This document shows positions 1 through 8,140 of a stretch of DNA of 33,182 nt, piece by piece (positions within the stretch are counted from its first letter, which is position 1; the number at the start of each line of letters is the position of its first letter). The position numbers were made by a program, and so were the translations under genes. The notes under the pieces are model-generated. The model saw only the letters and a list, made by a program, of their open reading frames with translations, did no database searches and had not been told where the DNA came from. Source of the stretch: an uncultured Bacilli bacterium (GTDB lineage Bacteria > Bacillota_I > Bacilli_A > RFN20 > DUOF01); contig CALVUJ010000012.1 of NCBI GenBank assembly GCA_944363575.1, positions 1-33,182 on the forward strand. The letters are read 5' to 3'.

Positions 1-79
1 CCATTCCGAACACAGAAGTTAAGCACAGTAGCGGTGAATGTAGTTGGAGTGATCCTGCGAGAATAACACGTTGCCAGGC
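1..79 (+). rRNA. rrf: 5S ribosomal RNA, 3' portion
   Basis: The window opens inside a 5S rRNA. The stretch beginning CCATTCCGAACACAGAAGTTAAGC is the conserved loop B/helix III region, followed by GTAGTTGG and a 3' strand ending near TTGCCAGGC. The first roughly 30-40 bases lie upstream of the window. A T-run follows at once (80-85). No separate terminator hairpin and no tRNA genes follow, so this looks like the end of an rrn operon. Confidence 0.93.
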
Positions 80-83
80 TTTT

Positions 84-761
84 TTATTTTGCTCTCTTTT
101 TGTTTATAGTGATTAAATCTTCTTTTAAAGAAAACCATTTAAATTGTACGTAGTAACGTTTATATTCATAATATTTATCATATTTTAAATTTCTGTGCAA
201 AGATTGATAATAAAGTAAAGAAACATGAATGCTAGCAGAAAAACGATTTATTCTTAATAAATAATCCATTATTTCTTCTCTGCTAGCCCATAATCCTTTT
301 TCGACATCTCCATAATATATATAATCAACTATAGGTAAATGATAATATTCACCTTTAAAAAGAAGTCTATCAATTAACTTTCTGGCATTTTCTGGTTTAT
401 TTAATGATGAGTTTATTTCGCTAATAATAGTGGGGTTATTCATTTGAAAATCATTTGCACTTTTTCTTATTTTGCCAGAGCCATTATAGGTAGAATCGTT
501 AAAATGAAATAATTTTACATTATTTAGTAAATTCTCTGTAAAATTTAATTCTATATGTAAGAAATTTAAAAAAGAATACAGGTGTTCTTGATGTATGCTA
601 TTTGATCCTCCACTCTTAATACTAATATATCTAGAAAAACCATTGGCCGTTATAATTATATCTGGTTTATAATTATCTGCATATTTATATGCCTTTATTT
701 CAAATTTATTAAGGTCAAATTCAAATAGGCAACTTATAAATTTTTTCATATTATCATTCAT
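84..761 (-). CDS. PD-(D/E)XK nuclease-like protein, main frame (5' end is in another frame)
   Basis: I do not recognise a named family. Near residues 33-52 the protein has PDIII, about ten residues, then SIKSG on an apparent beta-strand. This resembles the PD...xxK core of restriction-type nucleases with Ser in place of the usual Glu/Asp. An HQEH stretch follows. The rest is rich in Tyr, Lys and Asn. ATG at 761 has no Shine-Dalgarno sequence and directly overlaps the stop of a 26-codon ORF (838-758) that does have a perfect AGGAGG. A -1 shift in the A7 run at 774-780 joins the two into one frame of about 251 residues. The gene may therefore use programmed frameshifting, be a pseudogene, or contain a sequencing indel. 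It converges on the 5S rRNA with only a few bases between them, which suggests insertion between rrn and the str operon. Nuclease function is inferred from a short motif only. Confidence 0.55.
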   Translation of the reverse strand: MNDNMKKFISCLFEFDLNKFEIKAYKYADNYKPDIIITANGFSRYISIKSGGSNSIHQEHLYSFLNFLHIELNFTENLLNNVKLFHFNDSTYNGSGKIRKSANDFQMNNPTIISEINSSLNKPENARKLIDRLLFKGEYYHLPIVDYIYYGDVEKGLWASREEIMDYLLRINRFSASIHVSLLYYQSLHRNLKYDKYYEYKRYYVQFKWFSLKEDLITINKKRAK

Positions 762-838
762 CTTATAAATAAATTTTTTTGATTTATATACTCAACTATC
801 TTTTTTTCATTAATTATACCATCATTAATAGTACTCAT
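758..838 (-). other. 5' segment of the nuclease-like gene in frame 0, ending at ATGA
   Basis: ATG at 838 is preceded by AGGAGG (851-846) with ideal spacing. It encodes 26 residues beginning MSTINDG and ending NLFIR, then TGA (760-758). That TGA overlaps the ATG of the 225-residue frame. In the coding strand the run at 780-774 reads as the heptamer A AAA AAT in frame 0, a known -1 slippery type. Slipping there continues as F-I-Y-K-M-N-D-N-M and avoids the stop. The frames are both open across about 31 bases around this site. Confidence 0.6.
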
Positions 839-915
839 TTTTATTCCTCCTATTATTATAAATTAGAGCGAAAACGAAAAAATAACGTTTTTTTATAAAA
901 AAGTACAAATAAGTG

Positions 916-944
916 TTGACTCTTTTAACAAGTGATAGTAAAAT
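916..944 (+). promoter_or_regulatory. Sigma-A promoter of the str operon
   Basis: TTGACT (916-921) and TAAAAT (939-944) are separated by exactly 17 bases. This predicts transcription from about 951, giving an 80-base leader before rpsL. Confidence 0.85.
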
Positions 945-961
945 CTATCATGTTGTTAAAT

Positions 962-1018
962 AGGCTTATTTAGCCTTTTTAAACGAACTATGTTGGCACA
1001 CCTGGAATTGTGTGCTAG
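962..1018 (+). promoter_or_regulatory. rpsL leader with two hairpins (possible ribosomal-protein autoregulatory leader)
   Basis: Hairpin 1 is AGGCT/AGCCT (962-966, 972-976) followed by TTTT, a weak terminator-like shape. Hairpin 2 pairs TGGCACAC (994-1001) with GTGTGCTA (1010-1017) around an 8-base loop, CTGGAATT, just before the AAAGGAG ribosome site. The position, between promoter and first ribosomal gene, suggests feedback control by S12 or S7. That role is inferred. Confidence 0.45.
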
Positions 1019-1031
1019 AAAGGAGAAAAAA

Positions 1032-1451
1032 ATGCCTACATTTAGTCAATTGGTTCGTAATAGTCGAACAAAGAGTGAATCTAAGTCAAAAGCTCCTGCT
1101 TTAGGCAAAGGAAAAAACTCTTTAAAGAAAAAAACTATTGAAACAAAAAGTCCTCAGAAAAGAGGAGTTTGTACACGTGTTGGTACAAAAACACCTAAAA
1201 AGCCTAATTCTGCATTAAGAAAATATGCTCGTATTAAATTAAGCAACGGCATGGAAGTTACTGCATATATTGGCGGTGAAGGGCATAATCTACAAGAACA
1301 CAGTGTTGTATTAATCCGTGGTGGTCGTGTTAAAGATTTACCTGGAGTTAGATACCATGTTGTTAGAGGTACATTAGATTGTGCTGGAGTAAACAATAGA
1401 AAACAAGGCAGATCATTATACGGCACAAAAAGGCCAAAAGAAGCAAAATAA
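1032..1451 (+). CDS. rpsL: 30S ribosomal protein S12
   Basis: S12 is the decoding-centre protein of the 30S subunit and the site of streptomycin-resistance mutations. The protein has 139 residues, the family's usual length, and shows PTFSQLVR at the N-terminus, the [10 protein letters not shown] block and [13 protein letters not shown]. An earlier in-frame start at 990 exists, but ATG 1032 sits 7 bases after AGGAG and gives the conserved MPTFSQL start, so 1032 is chosen. The extra 14 codons would lie over the leader hairpin. It is first gene of the str operon, 34 bases before rpsG. Confidence 0.97.
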   Translation: MPTFSQLVRNSRTKSESKSKAPALGKGKNSLKKKTIETKSPQKRGVCTRVGTKTPKKPNSALRKYARIKLSNGMEVTAYIGGEGHNLQEHSVVLIRGGRVKDLPGVRYHVVRGTLDCAGVNNRKQGRSLYGTKRPKEAK

Positions 1452-1485
1452 ATTTTAAAAATAATTAAGGAAGGAGGAAGATGCT

Positions 1486-1956
1486 ATGCCAAGAAAAGGT
1501 TATGTTGCTAAACGTGATGTTTTGGCAGACCCTATTTACAATAGTAAATTGGTTACAAAATTAATAAATAGAATGATGGTAGATGGAAAAAGAGGAATAG
1601 CTCAATCAACTTTATATAGTGCCTTTGCAAAAATAGAAGAAAAGACTGGTAAACCAGCAAATGAAGTTTTTGAGCAAGCCTTAGAAAACGTTATGCCTGT
1701 TTTAGAACTTAAAGTACGTCGCGTAGGGGGACAAAACTATCAAGTCCCTATAGAAGTTAGTGATGAAAGAAGAAAAACTTTAGGATTAAGATGGCTAGTA
1801 AATTATGCTAGATTGCGTAATGAGAAAAATATGATTGATAAATTAGCTAATGAGATTATAGATGCTTCAAACGGCACAGGTCAATCTGTCAAGAAAAAAG
1901 AAGATACTCATAAGATGGCTGAAGCTAACAAAGCATTTGCTCATTACAATTGGTAA
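1486..1956 (+). CDS. rpsG: 30S ribosomal protein S7
   Basis: S7 binds the 3' major domain of 16S rRNA and nucleates assembly of the 30S head. The protein has 156 residues, the standard length. [29 protein letters not shown] and the [13 protein letters not shown] block are conserved signatures, and the C-terminus ends AFAHYNW as expected. AAGGAGGAAG precedes the start. It is second in the str operon, 21 bases before fusA. In other bacteria S7 represses this operon. Confidence 0.97.
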   Translation: MPRKGYVAKRDVLADPIYNSKLVTKLINRMMVDGKRGIAQSTLYSAFAKIEEKTGKPANEVFEQALENVMPVLELKVRRVGGQNYQVPIEVSDERRKTLGLRWLVNYARLRNEKNMIDKLANEIIDASNGTGQSVKKKEDTHKMAEANKAFAHYNW

Positions 1957-1977
1957 AATATAGAAGGAGGGGAAAAA

Positions 1978-4050
1978 ATGGGTAGAGATTGTCCTTTAGA
2001 GAGAACAAGAAATATCGGAATAATGGCACATATAGATGCTGGAAAGACGACGGCAACAGAAAGAATATTGTTCTATACAGGAATTAATCATAAAATTGGT
2101 GATACGCATGAAGGAACAGCTACGATGGACTGGATGGCGCAGGAACAAGAAAGAGGTATTACAATTACTTCTGCAGCAACTACTGCACACTGGAAAGATC
2201 ATAGAATCAATATTATAGATACGCCAGGACACGTTGATTTTACGGTAGAAGTAGAAAGATCGCTAAGAGTATTAGATGGTGCTGTAACACTTCTTGATGG
2301 AAAAAATGGTGTAGAACCACAAACTGAAACAGTTTGGGGCCAAGGAATTAAATATGGAGTTCCACGTATTGTTTTTGTAAACAAAATGGATGCAATAGGA
2401 GCTGATTTTGAAATGAGTGTCAAATCATTACACACAAAATTAGGTGCTAATGCTCATCCAATCAACTTCCCTATTGGAAGTGAAAATCAACTAAAAGGTG
2501 TAGTGGATATCATTACACGAAAAGCATACTATTATGAAGATGAAAAAGGTTTAGTAATAACTGAAAAAGATGTTCCCGCAGAACTAGTTGATCAATGTGA
2601 AAAATATCGTAAGGAATTAATAGAAGCTTTAGCAGAGTTTGACGATGAGATGATGATGAAGGTTCTTGAAGAACAAGAGGTAACTATTGATGAAATAAAA
2701 TCTACTATAAGAAAAGCAGTATTAACTGGAAAGTTTTTCCCAGTATTAGGCGGAAGTGCTTACAAAAACAAAGGAATACAACCTTTGTTAGATGCAGTAG
2801 TAGAATATTTACCATCACCATTAGATATACCTGCTGCTAGAGGCATTGATGAAAATGGTAATGAAGTTACATTGACAATAAGTGATGATTCGCCATTTGC
2901 TGCATTAGCATTTAAAGTTATGACAGATCCATTTGTAGGTAAATTAACTTTCTTTAGAGTTTATGCCGGAACAGCTCAATCAGGAAGTTATTTAATGAAT
3001 TCAACAAAAGGAAAAAGAGAACGTTTAGGAAGAATTCTTCAGATGCATGCAAACCAAAGAAAAGAAATTAGCGAAGTATACGCAGGCGATATAGCTGCAG
3101 CTGTAGGATTAAAAGATACAACAACAGGAGATACATTATGTGATGAAAATCATGAAGTAATTCTAGAAAAAATGGAATTCTCTGATCCTGTAATTGAATT
3201 AGCAGTTGAACCTAAAACTAAATCAGATCAAGAAAAACTAAGTGTTGCACTAGGAAAACTGGCTGAAGAAGACCCAACATTCAGAGCTTACACAAACAAT
3301 GAAACAGGTCAAACAATTATTGCTGGAATGGGAGAATTACACTTAGATATCATCATAGATCGTTTAAGAAGAGAATTCAAAGTAGAAGCAAACGTAGGTG
3401 CTCCACAAGTAGCATATAGAGAAACTATAAGACAAACAGCTGATTGCGAAGGTAAATTTATTCGTCAATCTGGTGGTCGTGGACAATATGGTCACGTTTG
3501 GTTAAAACTTGAACCAAATGAAGGAAAAGGTTATGAATTTGTTGATGCAATCGTTGGTGGTGTAGTTCCTAAGGAATATATCAAGCCAGTTAACGAAGGA
3601 TTACAAGAAGCATTAACAAAAGGTATCTTAGCTGGATACCCAGTTATAGACATAAAAGCAACATTATTTGATGGATCATATCACGATGTTGACTCAAGTG
3701 AAATGGCCTTCAAAATCGCTGCATCAATGGCACTTAGAGAAGCTGCTAAAAAATGTAAACCTGTTTTACTAGAACCAATCATGAAAGTAGAAGTTGTAGT
3801 TCCTATGGAATATCAAGGAGACGCAATGGGCGATATCAACTCAAGAAGAGGACGTATTGAAGGATTTGAAGCAAGAGGAAATCTTCAAGTTATTGATGGA
3901 TACGTTCCATTATCTGAAATGTTTGGATATGCAACTGATTTAAGATCATTTACACAAGGTAGAGGAAATTACACGATGAGTTTCTATCGATATGAAGAAG
4001 CACCAAAATATATTACTGAGCAAATAATAAAGAAGAACACAAATAATTAA
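1978..4050 (+). CDS. fusA: Elongation factor G
   Basis: Translocase GTPase that moves tRNA and mRNA on the ribosome and, with RRF, recycles ribosomes. It has 690 residues, full length. The G1 loop is AHIDAGKTT (near residues 17-25), followed by [11 protein letters not shown] (switch II region nearby), DTPGHVDF and NKMD. Domain IV carries the RGQYGHVW region (about residues 502-509). The target region for fusidic acid is intact by eye. AAGGAGG precedes ATG. It is cotranscribed with rpsL and rpsG. Its stop lies 81 bases before tuf, where a separate promoter occurs. Confidence 0.98.
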   Translation: MGRDCPLERTRNIGIMAHIDAGKTTATERILFYTGINHKIGDTHEGTATMDWMAQEQERGITITSAATTAHWKDHRINIIDTPGHVDFTVEVERSLRVLDGAVTLLDGKNGVEPQTETVWGQGIKYGVPRIVFVNKMDAIGADFEMSVKSLHTKLGANAHPINFPIGSENQLKGVVDIITRKAYYYEDEKGLVITEKDVPAELVDQCEKYRKELIEALAEFDDEMMMKVLEEQEVTIDEIKSTIRKAVLTGKFFPVLGGSAYKNKGIQPLLDAVVEYLPSPLDIPAARGIDENGNEVTLTISDDSPFAALAFKVMTDPFVGKLTFFRVYAGTAQSGSYLMNSTKGKRERLGRILQMHANQRKEISEVYAGDIAAAVGLKDTTTGDTLCDENHEVILEKMEFSDPVIELAVEPKTKSDQEKLSVALGKLAEEDPTFRAYTNNETGQTIIAGMGELHLDIIIDRLRREFKVEANVGAPQVAYRETIRQTADCEGKFIRQSGGRGQYGHVWLKLEPNEGKGYEFVDAIVGGVVPKEYIKPVNEGLQEALTKGILAGYPVIDIKATLFDGSYHDVDSSEMAFKIAASMALREAAKKCKPVLLEPIMKVEVVVPMEYQGDAMGDINSRRGRIEGFEARGNLQVIDGYVPLSEMFGYATDLRSFTQGRGNYTMSFYRYEEAPKYITEQIIKKNTNN

Positions 4051-4059
4051 TTAGTTTTA

Positions 4060-4088
4060 TTGATTTTAATTGCAAATTGCTATATTAT
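4060..4088 (+). promoter_or_regulatory. Promoter upstream of tuf
   Basis: TTGATT (4060-4065) and TATTAT (4083-4088) are spaced by 17 bases in the fusA-tuf gap. It would add transcription of tuf beyond read-through from the rpsL promoter, fitting the need for excess EF-Tu. Confidence 0.6.
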
Positions 4089-4131
4089 AAAGTATAGTCT
4101 TAAAAAAGGAAAATAAGGAGGAAAAAATAAA

Positions 4132-5316
4132 ATGGCAAAACAAAAGTTTGACAGATCAAAACCACATGTAAATATTGGTACAATTGGGCACGTAGACCAC
4201 GGAAAAACTACATTAACAGCTGCAATTGCAACCATACTTGCAAGTAAATTTGGAGGAGAAGCAAAAGGTTATGCTGAAATCGACTCTGCTCCAGAAGAAA
4301 AAGCTCGTGGTATAACAATTAACACAGCACACATTGAATACGAAACAGCAAAAAGACACTATGCACACGTTGACTGTCCAGGACATGCTGACTACATTAA
4401 AAACATGATTACTGGTGCAGCACAAATGGATGGAGCTATCTTAGTAGTAGCTGCTACAGATGGACCAATGCCTCAAACTCGTGAGCATATCTTACTTTCT
4501 CGTCAAGTAGGAGTACCTTACATCATTGTTTATATGAACAAATGTGATATGGTAGATGACGAAGAATTATTAGAATTAGTTGAAATGGAAGTTAGAGATT
4601 TATTAACTGAATATGGCTTCCCAGGAGATACTACTCCAATTATTCGTGGATCAGCATTAAAGGCTCTTGAAGGAGATTCTAAATGGGTTGGATCAATTGA
4701 TGAATTAATGGATGCAGTAGATTCATATATTCCTGAGCCTACAAGAGATACAGATAAACCATTCTTAATGCCTGTTGAAGATGTTTTCACTATTACAGGT
4801 CGTGGAACAGTTGCTACTGGTAGAGTAGAAAGAGGTATGATTAAGATCAACGAAGAAGTTGAAATTATCGGTATCAGAGAAACTAAGAAAACAGTTGTTA
4901 CTGGAATTGAAATGTTCCGTAAACTATTAGACTTTGCTCAAGCTGGGGATAATATCGGTGCATTACTTCGTGGTGTTAACCGTGATGAAGTATTACGTGG
5001 TCAAGTTCTAGCAAAACCTGGAACAGTTAAACCTCACAGCAAGTTCAAAGCACAAGTATATGTATTATCAAAAGAAGAAGGTGGAAGACATACTCCATTC
5101 TTTGGAAACTATCGTCCACAATTCTATTTCCGTACTACAGATATCACTGGTACTATCAAGTTACCTGAGGGTGTAGAAATGGTAATGCCTGGAGATAACA
5201 TTGAAATGGATGTTGAATTAATTCACCCAATCGCTGTAGAAAAGGGTACTAAGTTCTCTATCCGTGAAGGTGGACGTACTGTAGGTGCTGGTAGCGTTAT
5301 CGAAATTGCTGAGTAA
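4132..5316 (+). CDS. tuf: Elongation factor Tu
   Basis: GTPase that delivers aminoacyl-tRNA to the ribosome. It has 394 residues, the typical length. Visible motifs are [10 protein letters not shown] (G1), RGITINTAH (switch I), DCPGHADY (G3), NKCD (G4) and the C-terminal [13 protein letters not shown]. Codons here include more C-ending codons (ATC, TAC, GAC) and CGT than in neighbours, consistent with selection in a very highly expressed gene. AAGGAGG lies 8 bases before ATG. Followed by a terminator at 5341. Confidence 0.98.
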   Translation: MAKQKFDRSKPHVNIGTIGHVDHGKTTLTAAIATILASKFGGEAKGYAEIDSAPEEKARGITINTAHIEYETAKRHYAHVDCPGHADYIKNMITGAAQMDGAILVVAATDGPMPQTREHILLSRQVGVPYIIVYMNKCDMVDDEELLELVEMEVRDLLTEYGFPGDTTPIIRGSALKALEGDSKWVGSIDELMDAVDSYIPEPTRDTDKPFLMPVEDVFTITGRGTVATGRVERGMIKINEEVEIIGIRETKKTVVTGIEMFRKLLDFAQAGDNIGALLRGVNRDEVLRGQVLAKPGTVKPHSKFKAQVYVLSKEEGGRHTPFFGNYRPQFYFRTTDITGTIKLPEGVEMVMPGDNIEMDVELIHPIAVEKGTKFSIREGGRTVGAGSVIEIAE

Positions 5317-5340
5317 TTAAATATTCACATTTATAAAGAA

Positions 5341-5365
5341 GGGTTATGTAAATAACTCTTTTTTT
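5341..5365 (+). terminator. Intrinsic terminator of the str operon
   Basis: GGGTTAT (5341-5347) pairs with ATAACTC (5352-5358) around GTAA, with one G-T pair, then seven T. Confidence 0.85.
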
Positions 5366-5382
5366 GTTCTCAAAAAATTAAC

Positions 5383-5410
5383 TTGAATTTATCAATATAC
5401 ATGTTAAAAT
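5383..5410 (+). promoter_or_regulatory. Promoter of the membrane-protein gene
   Basis: TTGAAT (5383-5388) and TAAAAT (5405-5410), spacing 16. It lies over the first codons of the longest possible ORF, which supports using the downstream ATG at 5434. Confidence 0.55.
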
Positions 5411-5433
5411 ATATACTAGAAGGTGGGTATTTT

Positions 5434-5997
5434 ATGTTAGAGAAAAGAAATGAAATAAAAAAGAATTTATTGTGTGGAATTATTTATTTAGTAGGAATGA
5501 TATCTATATCTATTTCTAATGCTTTTGGGGGCTACTATTGTTTTGGGGCGGCAATATGTACTATTTTGTTAACAGTGTTCCTTTATAACTTATTTGACAA
5601 AGGGGAAACTTTAAAAGAAAACATTATTAACTTAGTAGCAGCATCAACAATAACTGTATTAGAAATTATTTTTTGCGTTGTTAATGATATTTTTCGTGTA
5701 GAAATTTATACGAAGGCAAATCTAGGCTTTTGGGGAGTAGTTGCTATTTGTTCTCAAATTATTTCTGCATTGTCAATTGCCTATGTTGCAATACGCATTA
5801 TGCTTACATTAAAAAGTAAATCTCAAGTTGAGTTAATTGATCAACATGAGGAGAAAACAAAAGATATCGAAGTGCAAAAAGAAAATGTTAAGGAAAATAT
5901 TCCTAGAGAAACAAATGAATTTACTGAAGAAATTAAAAGTATACCTAATAGTGTAACATCATCTAAAGAAGCTCCATTTATGGAAGAAGAAAGGTAG
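5434..5997 (+). CDS. Small membrane protein of unknown function
   Basis: Not recognised. It has 187 residues from ATG 5434, which follows AAGGTGGG. An upstream TTG at 5383 is in frame but coincides with a -35 element. Four hydrophobic segments are visible, roughly residues 12-30, 33-52, 63-85 and 98-120: LLCGIIYLVGMISI, FGAAICTILLTVFLY, a segment around VLEIIFCVV, and VVAICSQIISALSIAYVAI. A charged, Glu/Lys-rich tail of about 65 residues follows and is probably cytoplasmic. It stands alone between two terminators, so it forms its own transcript. Confidence 0.75.
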   Translation: MLEKRNEIKKNLLCGIIYLVGMISISISNAFGGYYCFGAAICTILLTVFLYNLFDKGETLKENIINLVAASTITVLEIIFCVVNDIFRVEIYTKANLGFWGVVAICSQIISALSIAYVAIRIMLTLKSKSQVELIDQHEEKTKDIEVQKENVKENIPRETNEFTEEIKSIPNSVTSSKEAPFMEEER

Positions 5998-6331
5998 ATT
6001 AATGTACTGGCACAAATTCTTTTAATGGTAATTAATATGAATATGTTGTAGCAAAATTACATAGTTAAATACAATGTATCCTATATTTAAGGACACTAAA
6101 GAAAGATATTTGATATATAGTCGTGTAAGAAAATAAAAAATTAAGGAATTAAATAAAAGAATATAGCAATAGCTGTATTCTTTTTTTTGAAAAATTTTTA
6201 TGAAATATGAGTTTAATTAGATAATAGTTTATCCATGTTAAAAAAACATTTTAAAGCTTTAAGATATTTTCTAAAATAATACTTTAGCATCCTATAAATA
6301 AGATATGATCTTTTATTTATTAATATTTTTC
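5998..6331. other. Intergenic stretch between membrane protein and rplM promoter
   Basis: Very AT-rich. Apart from the terminator at 6159-6188 I see no ORF with a ribosome site, no RNA motif and no clear repeat. Confidence 0.6.
6159..6188 (+). terminator. Intrinsic terminator downstream of the membrane-protein gene
   Basis: GAATATAGC pairs with GCTGTATTC around AATA (nine pairs including one T-G), followed by eight T. It lies about 160 bases after the stop codon. Confidence 0.8.
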
Positions 6332-6360
6332 TTGACTTTAATTTGTAAATAAGATAGGAT
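6332..6360 (+). promoter_or_regulatory. Promoter of rplM-rpsI
   Basis: TTGACT (6332-6337) and TAGGAT (6355-6360) with 17-base spacing. Transcription would begin about 6367, at the start of the leader hairpin. Confidence 0.75.
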
Positions 6361-6366
6361 TATACA

Positions 6367-6413
6367 CGGCAGTATGCCTTATTGTAGCCCCGGTAAAGTT
6401 ACATTATAGGTAT
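6367..6413 (+). promoter_or_regulatory. Probable L13 leader RNA
   Basis: The short leader between promoter and rplM has a GGCA/TGCC hairpin (6368-6378) and then GTAGCCCCGG, GTAA/TTAC pairing and TTATAGGTA directly before GAAGGAGG. Position and sequence resemble the Firmicutes L13 leader, an RNA element thought to let L13 repress its own operon. The assignment is from memory of the family, not from a covariance search. Confidence 0.6.
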
Positions 6414-6430
6414 GAAGGAGGAAATTAGTC

Positions 6431-6871
6431 ATGCAACGTCAGACTACTATGTTAAAAAAAGAAGATGTAAAGCGTAAATGGTACGTTATAGATGCTCAAG
6501 ATAAGCCACTTGGTCGTCTAGCTTCAGAAATAGCTGAAGTATTAACAGGAAAGAATAAAGTTACTTATACTCCAAATGTTGATTGTGGGGATTATGTAAT
6601 TGTTCTAAATGTAAAAGGTGTAAAACTAACAGGAAATAAATTAGAAACAAAAAATTATTACAACCATTCACAATTTTCAGGAGGCCTTAGAACTAGAAGT
6701 GCTAAGACAATGATTGAAAACTATCCAGTAGAAATGTTTGAAAGAGCAGTATGGGGAATGTTACCAAAAGGCCGTTTAGGAAGACAAATCTACAAAAAAT
6801 TATTTGTATATGAAGGAAATGAGCATCCACATTCAGCACAAAAACCTGAATTATTGGATGTTAAATTATAG
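6431..6871 (+). CDS. rplM: 50S ribosomal protein L13
   Basis: Early-assembly 23S rRNA-binding protein. It has 146 residues, the normal length. Signatures are [17 protein letters not shown], the [16 protein letters not shown] region, [11 protein letters not shown] and the [14 protein letters not shown] end. GGAGG lies 9 bases before ATG. It is 11 bases before rpsI, forming the standard two-gene operon. Confidence 0.97.
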   Translation: MQRQTTMLKKEDVKRKWYVIDAQDKPLGRLASEIAEVLTGKNKVTYTPNVDCGDYVIVLNVKGVKLTGNKLETKNYYNHSQFSGGLRTRSAKTMIENYPVEMFERAVWGMLPKGRLGRQIYKKLFVYEGNEHPHSAQKPELLDVKL

Positions 6872-6882
6872 GAGGTAATAAG

Positions 6883-7335
6883 ATGCCAGCAGCTAAGACT
6901 ACAGCAACTAAGAAAGTTGCAACAAAGAAGAGTACTACTTCTGAAAAAATTCAATATTGTGGAACAGGTCGTCGTAAAAGTTCTGTTGCACGTGTTAGAT
7001 TAATTCCTGGTACAGGTAAAATTTTAGTAAATGGTGTAGATGTTAATGAATATATGCCATATCAAACATAAGTTGTGGATATTAAACAACCTTTAACTTT
7101 AACACAAACTGTTGATAAATTCGATGCATATGCTAATGTTAATGGTGGAGGAACATCTGGACAAGCAGGAGCAATAAGATTAGGTATTGCAAGAGCATTG
7201 TTGGTTGCATCAAATAATGAATATAGACCTGTATTAAAGGTAAATGGAATGCTAACAAGAGATGCTAGAAGCAAAGAACGTAAAAAGTACGGATTGAAAG
7301 CAGCTAGAAGAGCACCACAATTTTCTAAACGTTAG
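6883..7335 (+). pseudogene. rpsI: 30S ribosomal protein S9, interrupted by an in-frame TAA
   Basis: S9 contacts P-site tRNA through its C-terminal tail. From ATG 6883 (after AGGAGG) the frame gives a 22-residue Lys/Thr/Ala-rich extension, then [17 protein letters not shown] and NEYMPYQT, and stops at TAA 7069-7071. The same frame continues with [50 protein letters not shown]: the rest of S9, with an intact SKR tail. No base is inserted or lost. The TAA falls where relatives have Leu, so TTA to TAA is the simplest change. The C-terminal part could start at GTG 7075, but no ribosome site precedes it. S9 is normally essential or nearly so, so options are a sequencing error, read-through, a split protein, or a second copy elsewhere. 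Confidence 0.9.
7069..7071 (+). other. Premature ochre codon inside rpsI
   Basis: Codons read CCA TAT CAA ACA TAA GTT GTG GAT ATT. The reading frame is conserved on both sides, so a single base substitution explains the stop. Confidence 0.9.
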
Positions 7336-7342
7336 TTTTATG

Positions 7343-7365
7343 AAAAGCCCAATGGGCTTTTTTTT
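7343..7365 (+). terminator. Intrinsic terminator after rpsI
   Basis: AAAAGCCC pairs with GGGCTTTT around AAT, and the T-run continues to 7365. Confidence 0.9.
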
Positions 7366-7418
7366 ATGCATATTTATTTAATTATTTTATATATTAATTA
7401 ATAGGGTGAAAGTCGTAT

Positions 7419-8090
7419 ATGCACACAAAAAAAATTATAAGTTTATTCTTTATAATATCAATATGCTTTAGTTTCCTTTTTATGTATGTTAGCACTTCGG
7501 CACACAAAAAAGAAGAAAGCACATTAATTGGAAAAACAATTTTTATAGATGCAGGTCATGGAGGTAAAGATGATGGTGCTAGTGCAGATGGAGTATTAGA
7601 AGACTACATCAACTTAAAAATAAGTGGTTACTTATATGAAGCATTAATAGACTCAGGAGCATATGTCTTGGTTAGCCGAACTAGCGATTACGATTTAGCA
7701 TCAATGTATCAAAAAAACAGAAAAAGGGAAGATTTAAAAAATAGAGTAAAATATATAAATGCCAGTAAAACAGATCTTTTTATAAGTATTCATTTAAATG
7801 CTTATAAAACAGATAGTGTAAATGGAGCACAAGTCTTTTTTCAAGATAATATAAAAAGCAATTTATTAGCTACACATATTCAAAATCAATTAAATAAGAT
7901 AACCAAAAAAGAAAGAAAAATAAAAAAAGGAGATTATTATATTTTAAACAATAGCACTAGAGTAGGAGTATTAGTGGAATGTGGCTTCTTAAGCAATGAG
8001 TTAGAAAGAAAGAAATTAAACACGGAAGAATATCAAAGGCAAATTGCTAAAATGATAAAGAAAGGAATTGTTGATTTTTTTAATAGTTAA
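7419..8090 (+). CDS. cwlD: N-acetylmuramoyl-L-alanine amidase, CwlD-like
   Basis: Amidase_3-family zinc enzyme that cuts the bond between muramic acid and the peptide stem. In spore formers CwlD starts the making of muramic-delta-lactam in spore cortex. It has 223 residues. An N-terminal hydrophobic signal or anchor (residues 5-25) is followed by DAGHGGKDDG (His47), LEDYINLK (Glu61), SIHLNA (His125) and LVECGFLSN (Glu187): all zinc ligands and the catalytic Glu are present. A GGGTGA ribosome site precedes ATG. The size and the single catalytic domain without binding repeats fit CwlD. Its place right after rplM-rpsI also matches the Bacillus order (rplM-rpsI-ybaJ-cwlD, from memory). With GerQ and CotF-like genes in the same window this supports sporulation. 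Confidence 0.85.
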   Translation: MHTKKIISLFFIISICFSFLFMYVSTSAHKKEESTLIGKTIFIDAGHGGKDDGASADGVLEDYINLKISGYLYEALIDSGAYVLVSRTSDYDLASMYQKNRKREDLKNRVKYINASKTDLFISIHLNAYKTDSVNGAQVFFQDNIKSNLLATHIQNQLNKITKKERKIKKGDYYILNNSTRVGVLVECGFLSNELERKKLNTEEYQRQIAKMIKKGIVDFFNS

Positions 8091-8093
8091 AGT

Positions 8094-8122
8094 TTGCTTA
8101 ATTATACTCATTAAATTATAAT
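8094..8122 (+). promoter_or_regulatory. Promoter of the flavoprotein gene
   Basis: TTGCTT (8094-8099) and TATAAT (8117-8122), spacing 17, directly after the cwlD stop. Confidence 0.75.
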
Positions 8123-8140
8123 TGTCTTGAGGTGTCATGT

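Noticed and set aside
990-1031. Longer rpsL start giving 14 extra residues
   Set aside because: It would translate through the leader hairpin and lacks a ribosome site, whereas ATG 1032 has AGGAG and the conserved MPTFSQL start.
4213-4425. ORFs antisense to tuf and fusA
   Set aside because: They lack ribosome sites and lie in strongly conserved coding DNA; they are frame shadows.
6229-6237. Single DnaA-box-like sequence TTATCCATG, as a sign of a replication origin
   Set aside because: One imperfect match in an AT-rich gap, with no cluster and no dnaA/dnaN genes nearby.
7075-7335. C-terminal S9 piece as an independent gene starting at GTG 7075
   Set aside because: No ribosome site and no precedent; it is simply the continuation of rpsI after the in-frame stop. 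Retained only as one of several explanations.
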